A stretch of DNA of 64,000 nt from Gluconobacter cerinus (GTDB lineage: Bacteria > Pseudomonadota > Alphaproteobacteria > Acetobacterales > Acetobacteraceae), in the NCBI RefSeq assembly GCF_002723935.1, contig NZ_BEWM01000001.1, positions 1-64,000 on the forward strand, read 5' to 3'. The notes under the pieces were generated by a model, which did not search any database, was not told the DNA's origin, and saw nothing but the letters and a program-made list of their open reading frames with translations. Made by a program: the position numbers and the translations under genes. This document shows, piece by piece, positions 18,237 to 28,006 of the stretch (its first letter is position 1; every line of letters begins with the position of its first letter).

Positions 18237-18589
18237 AAATTCCCGACTCAGGGGAAGAGGTGTGGACACGAAATTTTTCAGGATGCGAGAAATAAAGCAG
18301 CTTTAATAAGATTTTTATGCATAAAATTCATACAAGTAGTGGGCATTATCTTTTATAATCGCAACAAATAAATATACGCTTTGAATAGTATTTTACAGTC
18401 TGAGTAACATTTTATTTTACTCCACTCAGATGTTTTCCCTTGCATCTCAAACGCAATACCCCCATTGTCTTTTTAGCGGGTGCTTTTACTGGGGTAACCG
18501 GCGCATGTTGCGCCATTCTTTCTCCGTAAAAGTTATGATTTCGTGTGTGTTTTGTGCACGACCGCTATTGTTAAAAAAGGAGCCTCGTT
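18237..18589 (+). promoter_or_regulatory. Long AT-rich leader region of the cold-shock gene
   Basis: 353 bases without a gene between the lipoprotein and csp. A consensus TATAAT lies at 18354-18359, with no well-spaced -35 box. If used, it gives an untranslated leader of more than 200 bases, as in temperature-controlled cspA mRNAs. A GC-rich hairpin GGCGCA-tgt-TGCGCC lies at 18500-18514, and AAAAAAGGAG precedes the ATG. Leader-based cold regulation is inference from the family. Confidence 0.5.
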
Positions 18590-18796
18590 ATGGCAACAGG
18601 CACCGTAAAATGGTTTAACTCCACCAAAGGCTTCGGCTTCATTCAGCCGGACAATGGTGGTCAGGACGCGTTCGTTCACATCTCTGAACTTGAGCGTGCC
18701 GGCATCCACACCCTCAACGAAGGTCAGCAGGTCTCTTACGAGCTCGAAGCTGGCCGTAACGGCAAGACGTCTGCAGTAAGCATTAAGGCTCTTTGA
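18590..18796 (+). CDS. cspA: Cold-shock domain protein
   Basis: RNA chaperone of 68 residues made of a single cold-shock domain. RNP1 reads KGFGFIQ (about residues 12-18) and RNP2 DAFVHIS (about 25-31). It binds single-stranded RNA and DNA and melts secondary structure. The start follows GGAG at a seven-base spacing. A textbook terminator follows. Whether it is cold-induced or constitutive cannot be seen from the protein. Confidence 0.95.
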   Translation: MATGTVKWFNSTKGFGFIQPDNGGQDAFVHISELERAGIHTLNEGQQVSYELEAGRNGKTSAVSIKAL

Positions 18797-18823
18797 AGCT
18801 TTGATCAGCAGCTCGTCTGTGCG

Positions 18824-18853
18824 AAAAGCCGCTCTTCGGAGCGGCTTTTTTTA
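18824..18853 (+). terminator. Rho-independent terminator of csp
   Basis: GCCGCTC-TTCG-GAGCGGC (18828-18845) is a perfect stem with a UUCG-type tetraloop, followed by seven Ts. It lies 30 bases after the stop codon. Confidence 0.95.
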
Positions 18854-19058
18854 TGCCTGAACGCCAAATCTTAATTTAGGCGTATATGCTCCTTAGCCGC
18901 GTTAGCGCTGCACTCCCCTACAACTCGCCACTTTCAGATTTTTAACGCCCTGAAACAAATACAGAAAAAATATTTTACGTGTCATCAAAGGTAGAAACAG
19001 ATATGTGCAAATATAATTTTATTGTCGTGTATCTCTACTGATTTGAAGAAGGTTCTGT

Positions 19059-19388
19059 ATGGCGCTATCCGCTCAAAAGAAAGAATGGATGGGTTTATTC
19101 TTTGCAATCTTTCTTGTCACGACCTTAGCAATATTTGGATGGATCGGATGGCAGAAAGTATCTGGGGATGATTCTATCACACATGTCACCATCGCAAAAA
19201 TCGTCTCTGTAGACAAAATCAATGCGGGTTTGGGTGCACCAACGTCATACAAAATAACCTATGATCTGCACGGAACAATGATCAGTAATTATTTTACGGA
19301 TGATTGGTATCAGACACACAAAACAAGAAAGCATTTTCTTGTCACATACAGAATGTCGAACGGCTACCATATCGACAGCATTCGCTAA
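19059..19388 (+). CDS. Small single-pass membrane protein, function unknown
   Basis: 109 residues: a basic start, one transmembrane helix (about 11-32; LFFAIFLVTTLAIFGWIGW) and an extracytoplasmic domain that looks like a short beta-strand domain (THVTIAKIVSV, SYKITYDLHG). AAGG six bases before the ATG supports translation. The gene and its 200-base upstream region are more AT-rich than their surroundings, a possible sign of transfer. No family recognised. Confidence 0.55.
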   Translation: MALSAQKKEWMGLFFAIFLVTTLAIFGWIGWQKVSGDDSITHVTIAKIVSVDKINAGLGAPTSYKITYDLHGTMISNYFTDDWYQTHKTRKHFLVTYRMSNGYHIDSIR

Positions 19389-19447
19389 TATCGAAATTTA
19401 CAATCCACAGAGAGGGCTATTCATCGCCCCCTCCGCATAGCGCAGGA

Positions 19448-20757
<1,310 letters not shown>

Positions 20758-20796
20758 GGGAAGATCTTTCTTTTTTGAATTGAAACAGAAGCAAGT

Positions 20797-21621
20797 TCAA
20801 CCGAAGCGGAAGCCGGACAACGCCTTCCCCATGACGGTATCACTATAATCTCGGACACCCGGGTCCGTTCCTGCCGCGCCCGCCACAAACATCAATGGTA
20901 ACAGATGCTCGGCCTTCGGATGGCAGTCTTGAGCAAACGGAGCTTCTGCCCATCGCGCCAGCCGGGACGAACGCTGGTCAGGCTCTTCACTTACAGACCG
21001 ATAAAGCCAGTCATCGAAATGCCGGGACTGCTGGTCCGCCTCTGCGTCTGGACGCAGGAAACGTCGCAGATTGTGATACGTCATCCCCGCCCCCACCAGC
21101 AGCACGTTTTCATCTCGTAGCGGGGCCAAAGCTCTGCCGATTTCCATCACGTCCTCAGCCGTCGCATTCAACGGCAAGGAGATCTCAACGACGGGAATAT
21201 CGGCCTTTTCGAACGCCAGCATGAGCGGAATGAACACTCCGTGGTCAAACCCACGATAGGCATCTCCACCACTCGCAATTCCCGCCTTTGCAAGAAGCTT
21301 CTGAATATATTCAGCAAGCTTCGGAGAGCCCGGGGCCGGATACTGGAGCTCATAAGTGTGGGCAGGAAAGCCGTAATAATCATAGATCAATTGGGGATGG
21401 GTGCCTGTTGTCACAGTAACCCGGTCAGTCTCCCAATGCCCCGACATAACAACCAAAGCAGCAGGACGCTGAGGCAACGTAGCAGCGACCCCACGCAGAT
21501 GCTCCGCCATTCGATCCCAGACATCCGGCCAGTCCATGAAAAAGCAGGGACCACCCCCATGAGGAATAAAAATAGCAGGCTGGCGTTCTATCGGCCCTGT
21601 CTGCCTCGAATTATCCGTCAT
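20797..21621 (-). CDS. LigB/DODA-type extradiol ring-cleavage dioxygenase
   Basis: Non-haem iron(II) enzyme of the class III extradiol family, close to E. coli YgiD and plant DOPA 4,5-dioxygenase. Likely metal and catalytic His residues lie in IPHGGGP (about residue 20), VVMSGHWE (about 70) and YRGFDHGVFIPL (about 140). The physiological catechol is unknown. Start ATG 21621 has GGAG six bases upstream; 274 residues. It is divergent from a LysR regulator across about 100 bases, the usual arrangement for a regulator and its target. Confidence 0.85.
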   Translation of the reverse strand: MTDNSRQTGPIERQPAIFIPHGGGPCFFMDWPDVWDRMAEHLRGVAATLPQRPAALVVMSGHWETDRVTVTTGTHPQLIYDYYGFPAHTYELQYPAPGSPKLAEYIQKLLAKAGIASGGDAYRGFDHGVFIPLMLAFEKADIPVVEISLPLNATAEDVMEIGRALAPLRDENVLLVGAGMTYHNLRRFLRPDAEADQQSRHFDDWLYRSVSEEPDQRSSRLARWAEAPFAQDCHPKAEHLLPLMFVAGAAGTDPGVRDYSDTVMGKALSGFRFG

Positions 21622-21722
21622 GAGAAACTCCGTCGTCAGTCGATCTGTCGCGAAGGTTGTCATCAAACTGCGACAACGATAATCCTGACTACAGGAAAGT
21701 CATCTGGCACCAGGAGTGTGAA

Positions 21723-22649
21723 GTGCTCGACCGGATTACGAGTATGCAAGCCTTCGTTCGAGTGGTGGGACAAGGAAGCTTTGCTGCTGCGGCACGGTCT
21801 CTGGGCCTATCCCAGACGATGGTGACAAAACACGTTTCAGCGCTCGAAGCTCATCTGGGCGTGGCACTTTTCCATCGCAGCACGCGCCGCCTCTCACTGA
21901 CTGAACCTGGACAACTCTATCTCGATCGGTGCCAGAAACTCCTGAGCAGCCTTGAAGACATGGAGCAGGAAGTCACCGCAGGCGCAGCCGAGCCCCGTGG
22001 GCTGCTGCGCATGAATACGCCCGTATCTTTCGCCATTCGCCATGTCGCCCCTCTCCTGCCAGAGTTCAGCCAGAAATACCCTTTGGTGACAGTCGAACTG
22101 GGCGTGGATGATCGCCGCGTCGACCCTATTGCTGAAGGATGGGACTTAACTCTCAGGATCGGTCATCTGTTGCCCAGCAGCCTCAAAGCCCGGCGTCTGG
22201 CGCATATCAACTTCACGCTTTGTGCCGCCCCCTCCTATCTGGCCAAACATGGCACTCCAGCCACGGTCAGTGACCTCGAACATCACACCTGCCTCGGCTA
22301 CACCCTCAGCGACCCCGTAGGCACCACACGCTGGAGTTTCGGACGCCGGGGAGAACGGACCATTCCGGTCAAAAGCAGCCTGCGCTCCAATAATGGAGAC
22401 GTCCTACGCACGGCAGCATTGGCGGGCCAGGGCATTCTTTATCAGCCAACATTTATTGTCGCCGATGAACTTCAGTCAGGCCTTCTCAAACCCATCACGC
22501 TCGATACTCCCTTGCTTGAAGGGCCAGATCTGCATGCAGTGTATGTGCCCACAACGCACGTACCGCTCAAAGTCCGAGTGATGATCGATTTTCTGGCGGC
22601 ACGATATGCGCCCGTTCCTCCATGGGAGCGAGCAGGTCATCAGTCCTGA
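21723..22649 (+). CDS. LysR-family transcriptional regulator
   Basis: Regulator of 308 residues. The N-terminal winged helix (MQAFVRVVGQGSFAAAARSLGLS, short: GSFAAAARSLGLSQTMVTKHV) is followed by a periplasmic-binding-like effector domain (about 90-300). It belongs to the CrgA/DsdC-like branch in which LFHRSTRRLSLTEPG is typical. I start at GTG 21723, which has AGGAG six bases upstream. It is divergent from the dioxygenase gene and probably controls it; its effector is unknown. Confidence 0.87.
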   Translation: MLDRITSMQAFVRVVGQGSFAAAARSLGLSQTMVTKHVSALEAHLGVALFHRSTRRLSLTEPGQLYLDRCQKLLSSLEDMEQEVTAGAAEPRGLLRMNTPVSFAIRHVAPLLPEFSQKYPLVTVELGVDDRRVDPIAEGWDLTLRIGHLLPSSLKARRLAHINFTLCAAPSYLAKHGTPATVSDLEHHTCLGYTLSDPVGTTRWSFGRRGERTIPVKSSLRSNNGDVLRTAALAGQGILYQPTFIVADELQSGLLKPITLDTPLLEGPDLHAVYVPTTHVPLKVRVMIDFLAARYAPVPPWERAGHQS

Positions 22650-22984
22650 AGGCGATATCTGGCTCTCACCAGCACATCCTGTTCAAGCATTTGCAGAACG
22701 TCCCGTTGCTCCTGAACACTCACAAGAACGACCACTCCGCGAATTGTCGACCTCGCCCCCGTCACATGATCCTGAAAAACTTGGGCCAAAACCATCGACA
22801 ACCCCTCTCGCGAGCAGCATGAACACCCGATGCCGTGTCTCTTGCGAAATGGAGAGGGTGCCGGCAAGGACACTACGTCTGACCAGCCCTCTTCCGGTAC
22901 GTCTGCTACAAGAACGACGTCTGCCCTGCGCGATGACGGCCAGTTAGAAAGATCCGTGACAACCGAGAGAAAGAGCTGAGACAT
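22640..22984 (-). CDS. Conserved small CxCC protein, coupled to the DMT exporter gene
   Basis: 114 residues, function unknown. The start codon overlaps the stop codon of the upstream exporter (TGATG at 22982-22986), which argues for a real, translationally coupled gene. The most distinctive region is GIGCSCCSREGLSMVLAQVFQDHVTG (key C-S-C-C, then A-Q-V-F) and the C-terminus RARYRL. From memory, proteobacterial proteins with a CxCC motif, an LF/VF helix and a terminal RFRL occur as hypothetical proteins; I cannot confirm homology. Its 3' end overlaps the convergent LysR gene by ten bases. Confidence 0.55.
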   Translation of the reverse strand: MSQLFLSVVTDLSNWPSSRRADVVLVADVPEEGWSDVVSLPAPSPFRKRHGIGCSCCSREGLSMVLAQVFQDHVTGARSTIRGVVVLVSVQEQRDVLQMLEQDVLVRARYRLQD

Positions 22985-23889
22985 CAGTTATTCAACCGAC
23001 CGCTTGGCGCAGCAACAGGGTGGCGCCCCCATGTGTTTGTGACAATAACGCCAGCCATAACAATGGCACCTCCAACGAGTGTCCGGAACGTCGGAATCTC
23101 ATGGGTCAGAATATAGGCCAGAACCATCGTGACAGGCGGGAGCAGATACAGCAGCGCAGCGCCCCGCGTAGCTCCCAGATGCCCAATCACAAAAGCCCAA
23201 GCAGCATATCCGATTGCGGCGGGGAAAATGCCCAGTTCCAGCACGGATGCCCGTCCCGCCCATGATGCATGAGAAAAGCTGGCCAATCCTTCTGGCAGCC
23301 ATGGCAGCAGGAACAGAGCACCACTGATCAGAATATAAGCGATCGTTGTAAGAGCACCGTACCGACGGATCAGCCCTTTCTGAAGATTCGTGTAGAGCGC
23401 TCCGCAAACAGCAGCTCCGAACACGAATGTCGCACCTGAACCGAAGGACAATCCCCCGGCCTGCCCTTGGGCAATTAGAACAACACCGGCAAAACTCAGG
23501 ATGGACCCAGCCCATCCCAAAAGAGACATGCGCTCACCAAGAAACGCCATGGCGATGAGCCCGGCCATAAGAGGCGCGGCACTGATAAGGAGGCTCGCGG
23601 CCCCCGCAGAGACTGTCACTTCGCCGCAGTTAAAAAAGATATTGTACAGCGTGATGCCAACTGCACCGCATCCTAGAACCTGCGGAATATCAGCTTTTTG
23701 CAGACGAGCTGGGCGTTTCCAAAGCAGCCACCCACCCGCAGCAATGGCAGCGATGGCATATCGTACGGCCGCGAGCGGGATAGGCGCAAAATCATGCAGC
23801 GCAATACGCACAACCGGATATGCGCTGGCCCAGGACAGAATGGCGACTGCTATAAAGAGTGGAAGGAAACGACCAACTGAATTTGTCAT
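22984..23889 (-). CDS. EamA/DMT-superfamily transporter
   Basis: Inner-membrane carrier of about 301 residues with ten predicted helices in two EamA repeats (first about 5-140, second about 150-290). N-terminal ILSWASAYPVVRIAL and FLGERMSLLGWAGSILSFAGV are typical. The family exports metabolites such as amino acids. Start ATG 23889 is preferred over an upstream frame opening at 23934. The next gene downstream is coupled to it. Substrate unknown. Confidence 0.85.
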   Translation of the reverse strand: MTNSVGRFLPLFIAVAILSWASAYPVVRIALHDFAPIPLAAVRYAIAAIAAGGWLLWKRPARLQKADIPQVLGCGAVGITLYNIFFNCGEVTVSAGAASLLISAAPLMAGLIAMAFLGERMSLLGWAGSILSFAGVVLIAQGQAGGLSFGSGATFVFGAAVCGALYTNLQKGLIRRYGALTTIAYILISGALFLLPWLPEGLASFSHASWAGRASVLELGIFPAAIGYAAWAFVIGHLGATRGAALLYLLPPVTMVLAYILTHEIPTFRTLVGGAIVMAGVIVTNTWGRHPVAAPSGRLNN

Positions 23890-23955
23890 TGCTGTTCCGC
23901 GAGAAGGGATTCCCAATTCAGGGAGATGCACCACATATGACAGGCCTCGTAAAAG

Positions 23956-24060
23956 AAGGACAGGACAGATCCGGTTTGCCAGCAGCTTCCCTCAACCGTT
24001 ATACAGGCAGGCCTCCATGCCGGGCCCAATCGCCTGGCATAATATCCTGTCCTGATTTTA
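23956..24060 (+). promoter_or_regulatory. Structured leader candidate upstream of metH
   Basis: The 5' region can fold into nested helices: CAGGACAG (23961-23968) with CTGTCCTG (24047-24054) closes the structure; GCCAG (23978-23982) pairs with CTGGC (24034-24038); a small inner GGCA/TGCC hairpin lies at 24006-24021. It matches no cobalamin, SAM-II or SAH riboswitch consensus that I know. The pairing is seen in sequence; regulatory function is inference. Confidence 0.35.
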
Positions 24061-24078
24061 TTCCTGAAGAGCGCCTCA

Positions 24079-27000
24079 ATGTCCTCACGTCCCCATCTGC
24101 TTGATGCCCTGTCAGACCAGGTTCTGCTGTGTGACGGTGGTATGGGATCGCGCGTGCAGATGCTCGATCTGGAAGTTGAGAAAGACTACTGGGGGCAGGA
24201 AAACTGCACGGAAATCCTGAATCTTTCCCGCCCTGAGCTGGTTCGTGAAATTCATCGCGGCTATTTCGAAGCTGGCGCGGATATGGTCGAGACCAACACG
24301 TTTGGTGGCTCGATCGTCACGCTTGCTGAGTTCGACCTTCAGGACCGAAGCCGCGAAATTAACCGTGTTGCTGCCACGCTGGCCCGAGAGGCGGCAGAGA
24401 CCTTCTGTGACGGCCGTCATCGTTACGTCATGGGCTCCATCGGCCCGGGCACAAAACTGCCAACACTTGGCAACATCGATTATGACACACTTGAAGCCGG
24501 GCTGATTGAACAGTGCCGTGGCCTGATTGACGGCGGTGTCGATGGGTTCCTGATTGAGACGTGTCAGGACACGCTCCAGATCAAAGCTGCCGTCAACGCA
24601 GCCAAAGCCGCACGGATCGAACTCGGGTCCGACGCTCCCATTTTCGTACAGGTAACGGTTGAAACCACCGGCACCCTCCTCGTTGGACCCGACATCGCTG
24701 CGGCAGCCACAACCGTCAACGCGCTGGACGTCCCGTCTTTGGGACTGAACTGTGCCACCGGCCCGCAGGAAATGGCAGAGCACGTCCGCTGGTTGTCTGA
24801 AAACTGGCCGGGCCTGATTTCCATGCAGCCCAATGCCGGTCTCCCGGAACTGGTAGATGGTAAAACGGTCTATCCTCTCAGCCCGGACGAAATGGCTGTG
24901 TGGATGGAGCGTTTCATCCGTGAAGACGGCCTCAACCTGATTGGCGGGTGCTGTGGAACGTCCACTCCTCATATTCAGGCTCTGGACGGCATGCTGCGCC
25001 GCGTGGGTGGTAAAAAATACCGTCCTGCTCCAGTCAAGCGCAGCACGATCTGGATGCCGTCTGTATCCAGCCTCTACTCGCAGGTGCCGCTGAGGCAGGA
25101 AAACAGCTACTTCTCCATCGGCGAGCGCTGCAACGCCAACGGCTCCAAGAAATGGCGTGAACTTCAGGAAGCGGGCGACTGGGATGGCTGCGTTGCTGTT
25201 GGCCGGGAACAGGCTGCCGAGGGCTCCAATGCTCTGGACGTCTGCACGGCATTCGTTGGCCGAGACGAAGTCGCGGAGATGAACGAAGTCGTCACGCGCT
25301 TCACGTCATCCGTTAATGCGCCTCTGGTCATCGATTCAACCGAGACACCAGTCATTGAGGCCGCTCTGAAGCTGCATGGTGGCAAGCCGATCATCAACTC
25401 AATCAACTTTGAGGATGGTGAAGATCAGGCGCATGCCCGCATGAAGCTGGCAAAGAAGTTCGGCGCCGCGATGATCGCCCTGACCATTGACGAAGTGGGC
25501 ATGGCCAAGACGCCAGCAGACAAACTGCGCATTGCAGAACGTCTGGTTGAGTTCGCCTGTAATCAGTATGGGCTACCCCAGTCAGACCTGATGATCGACC
25601 CGCTGACCTTCACCATCGCAACGGGCATGGAAGACGACCGTAAGCTTGGCGTCTGGACGCTTGAGGGTATTCGGATGATCCGGGATAAATTCCCTGACAT
25701 CCAGATCGTGCTGGGTCTTTCGAACATTTCCTTTGGTCTGAACCCTGCGGCACGTGCAGTTCTGAATTCCGTATTTCTGGACCATGCCGTCAAAGCAGGC
25801 ATGACCGGCGCGATCGTACATGTTTCAAAAATCCGTCCGCTGCATCTGATTGCACCGGAAGAAGTGAAAGTCGCGGAAGACCTGATCTTTGACCGTCGGA
25901 CTGCCGATTATGATCCGCTCCAGAAGCTCCTAGAGCTTTTTGCTGGCCGAAAAGCTGCGGATGCCGTCAAGAAGCGCCGCGCTGAAACACCTGCGGAACG
26001 CCTCAAGGACCGGATTGTAGACGGGGACCGTAAAGGCATCGAGGATGATCTGGATGCCGCCATGCAGGATATGGCCCCGCTCGACATCATCAACACCGTT
26101 CTGTTGGACGGCATGAAAGTCGTGGGCGAACTTTTCGGCTCTGGCAAAATGCAGCTTCCGTTCGTGCTGCAATCTGCCGAGACCATGAAAACAGCCGTAG
26201 CCTGGCTTGAGCCGCACATGGAGCGCAAGGAAGGCCAGCATCGGGGGACGATGGTTCTTGCTACGGTGAAGGGTGACGTCCACGACATCGGCAAGAACCT
26301 TGTGGACATTATCCTGACCAATAACGGCTATCAGGTGATCAACCTCGGCATTAAAGTGCCATTGGCTGACATGATGGCTGCGGCCAAGGAACATAATGCT
26401 GACGCTATCGGCATGTCAGGGCTTCTCGTAAAATCCACCGTCATCATGCGTGAGAACCTCGCGGAGATGAAACGGCAGGGCTTCGATGTTCCCGTTATTC
26501 TTGGTGGCGCGGCTCTGACCCGAAACTACGTCGAAGAAGAATGCGCCCTGTCTTACGGAGACGGCGAGCCAGGCCGCGTCGCATATGCCAGAGATGCGTT
26601 TGATGGATTGTCCCTGATGGACAAGATCGCGCAAAAAGAGTTTGACGGCTATCTGGGAGCGATCCAGAGCCGCCGTGCCGGTAAGGCAAGCCGCAAGAAT
26701 GCGCGTGCTCCGGAAAGTGCTGAAACGCGTGGCTTCGGCACAGTTGATCCTGCCGCCGCACGCGAGCGTCGCAATCGGATCTCAGGTGAACTGCCTCCTC
26801 TCACGCCGCCTTTCTGGGGCGCACGGGTTGTGGAAGCTGCGCCTAACGCCGTGCTGCCGTTCCTGAATGAGCGCTCACTCTATCAGTTCCAGTGGGGCTT
26901 CCGGAAACAGGGGCGCTCCCTTGAGGAGTTCATGGAGTATGCGAAGATGGAACTTCGCCCCGTCCTGAAGCGCATGCTGGCGCTCAGTGCGGAGCAGGAA

Positions 27001-27585
27001 ATCCTGCGCCCGCAGGCCATCTATGGATACTGGAAAGCTGCCGGTGACGGAAACGACCTGATCCTGTTTGAAGAAGACGGCAAGACAGAAGCCGCACGCT
27101 TCACTCTGCCCCGCCAGCCAAAGGACGACGGCGAGTGCATCGCGGACTTCGTGCGTGACATCAATGATGAGCACCGCGACGTTGTTGGGCTTCAGGTTGT
27201 TACCGTTGGGCAGAAAGCATCAGACCTTGCCCGGGAATGGTTCGAGGCCAATCGCTATCAGGATTACCTCTATCTGCATGGCCTTTCGGTCGAGATGGCG
27301 GAAGCCATGGCTGAATACACCCATAAACGGATCCGTGCAGAGCTTGGTTTTGCGGCGGAAGATGATCGTGACATGGAGAAAATGCTCTCTCAGTCCTATC
27401 GTGGGTCACGCTATTCCTTCGGCTATCCTGCCTGCCCCCGCCTTGAAGATCAGGAGCCAATCCTGCGCCTTCTGGATGCCGAGCGCGTCGGGATTTCCCT
27501 GTCTGACGGGTTCCAGCTTCATCCTGAGCAGTCAACGTCTGCTCTCGTGGTGCTGAATCCGCGCGCCAAATACTTCACTGTCTGA
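24079..27585 (+). CDS. metH: Cobalamin-dependent methionine synthase
   Basis: Transfers a methyl group from methyltetrahydrofolate via cobalamin to homocysteine. All four modules are present in order: homocysteine-binding barrel (about 1-320) with zinc ligands in LGLNCATG (about 224) and IGGCCGT (about 288-290); pterin-binding barrel (about 345-630; GERCNANGSKKW); cobalamin-binding cap and Rossmann domain (about 640-880) with DVHDIGKN, whose His is the lower cobalt ligand (about 734); and the AdoMet-dependent reactivation domain (about 900-1168; SRYSFGYPACP). 1168 residues, slightly shorter than E. coli MetH. An 82-residue membrane protein follows, with a shared terminator. Confidence 0.97.
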   Translation: MSSRPHLLDALSDQVLLCDGGMGSRVQMLDLEVEKDYWGQENCTEILNLSRPELVREIHRGYFEAGADMVETNTFGGSIVTLAEFDLQDRSREINRVAATLAREAAETFCDGRHRYVMGSIGPGTKLPTLGNIDYDTLEAGLIEQCRGLIDGGVDGFLIETCQDTLQIKAAVNAAKAARIELGSDAPIFVQVTVETTGTLLVGPDIAAAATTVNALDVPSLGLNCATGPQEMAEHVRWLSENWPGLISMQPNAGLPELVDGKTVYPLSPDEMAVWMERFIREDGLNLIGGCCGTSTPHIQALDGMLRRVGGKKYRPAPVKRSTIWMPSVSSLYSQVPLRQENSYFSIGERCNANGSKKWRELQEAGDWDGCVAVGREQAAEGSNALDVCTAFVGRDEVAEMNEVVTRFTSSVNAPLVIDSTETPVIEAALKLHGGKPIINSINFEDGEDQAHARMKLAKKFGAAMIALTIDEVGMAKTPADKLRIAERLVEFACNQYGLPQSDLMIDPLTFTIATGMEDDRKLGVWTLEGIRMIRDKFPDIQIVLGLSNISFGLNPAARAVLNSVFLDHAVKAGMTGAIVHVSKIRPLHLIAPEEVKVAEDLIFDRRTADYDPLQKLLELFAGRKAADAVKKRRAETPAERLKDRIVDGDRKGIEDDLDAAMQDMAPLDIINTVLLDGMKVVGELFGSGKMQLPFVLQSAETMKTAVAWLEPHMERKEGQHRGTMVLATVKGDVHDIGKNLVDIILTNNGYQVINLGIKVPLADMMAAAKEHNADAIGMSGLLVKSTVIMRENLAEMKRQGFDVPVILGGAALTRNYVEEECALSYGDGEPGRVAYARDAFDGLSLMDKIAQKEFDGYLGAIQSRRAGKASRKNARAPESAETRGFGTVDPAAARERRNRISGELPPLTPPFWGARVVEAAPNAVLPFLNERSLYQFQWGFRKQGRSLEEFMEYAKMELRPVLKRMLALSAEQEILRPQAIYGYWKAAGDGNDLILFEEDGKTEAARFTLPRQPKDDGECIADFVRDINDEHRDVVGLQVVTVGQKASDLAREWFEANRYQDYLYLHGLSVEMAEAMAEYTHKRIRAELGFAAEDDRDMEKMLSQSYRGSRYSFGYPACPRLEDQEPILRLLDAERVGISLSDGFQLHPEQSTSALVVLNPRAKYFTV

Positions 27586-27605
27586 CTCAACGGAGAACCA
27601 CGGTC

Positions 27606-27854
27606 ATGGCATCACAGCAAATCGGCGGGCTTCTTGCCCAGCTTCGACTCATCAACGGTGAACGTGGCTTCTTCGCCAACTTTTTTGGCCTCTTCTGCGT
27701 CGCCTGTCTTTTGGGACTGGCCAACATGTTCAGCCGCTCTGTCCTGCACGCAGATATGGGATGGCTGCTTAAACCACTCATGGTGGTCATGGCCCTGTAT
27801 TTCTTTCTTCCCTACCTCCTGTTGCTCATCATTGACAGACGCAGCACCAACTAA
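27606..27854 (+). CDS. Small two-helix membrane protein downstream of metH
   Basis: 82 residues with two transmembrane helices (about 24-43 and 54-77) and short polar ends. GGAG ten bases before the ATG, only 20 bases after the metH stop, suggests co-transcription. No family recognised and no link to methionine metabolism can be shown. Confidence 0.65.
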   Translation: MASQQIGGLLAQLRLINGERGFFANFFGLFCVACLLGLANMFSRSVLHADMGWLLKPLMVVMALYFFLPYLLLLIIDRRSTN

Positions 27855-27877
27855 CGTTCATTCATCCTACACTTCCA

Positions 27878-27907
27878 AAAAGACGCCCCAACATGGGGCG
27901 TTTTTCT
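27878..27907 (+). terminator. Rho-independent terminator of the metH unit
   Basis: CGCCCC-aacat-GGGGCG (27885-27901) is flanked by As on the left and TTTTT on the right. It ends the metH transcript before the next gene. Confidence 0.9.
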
Positions 27908-28006
27908 TATCTGCGCTCCGTGAGCGCGCAGCATATAGATTGTCTTTCCAGCTATCGGAATTATAATAATTTTACAAAATTGAATATTTTTCATTTCGGA
28001 TATTCC

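Noticed and set aside
23935-24078. Cobalamin, SAM-II or SAH riboswitch upstream of metH
   Set aside because: The conserved cores of these classes are not visible; only unassigned pairing was found.
24112-24972. 286-codon open frame on the minus strand opposite metH
   Set aside because: Shadow of the homocysteine-binding domain of MetH; no conserved motifs of its own.
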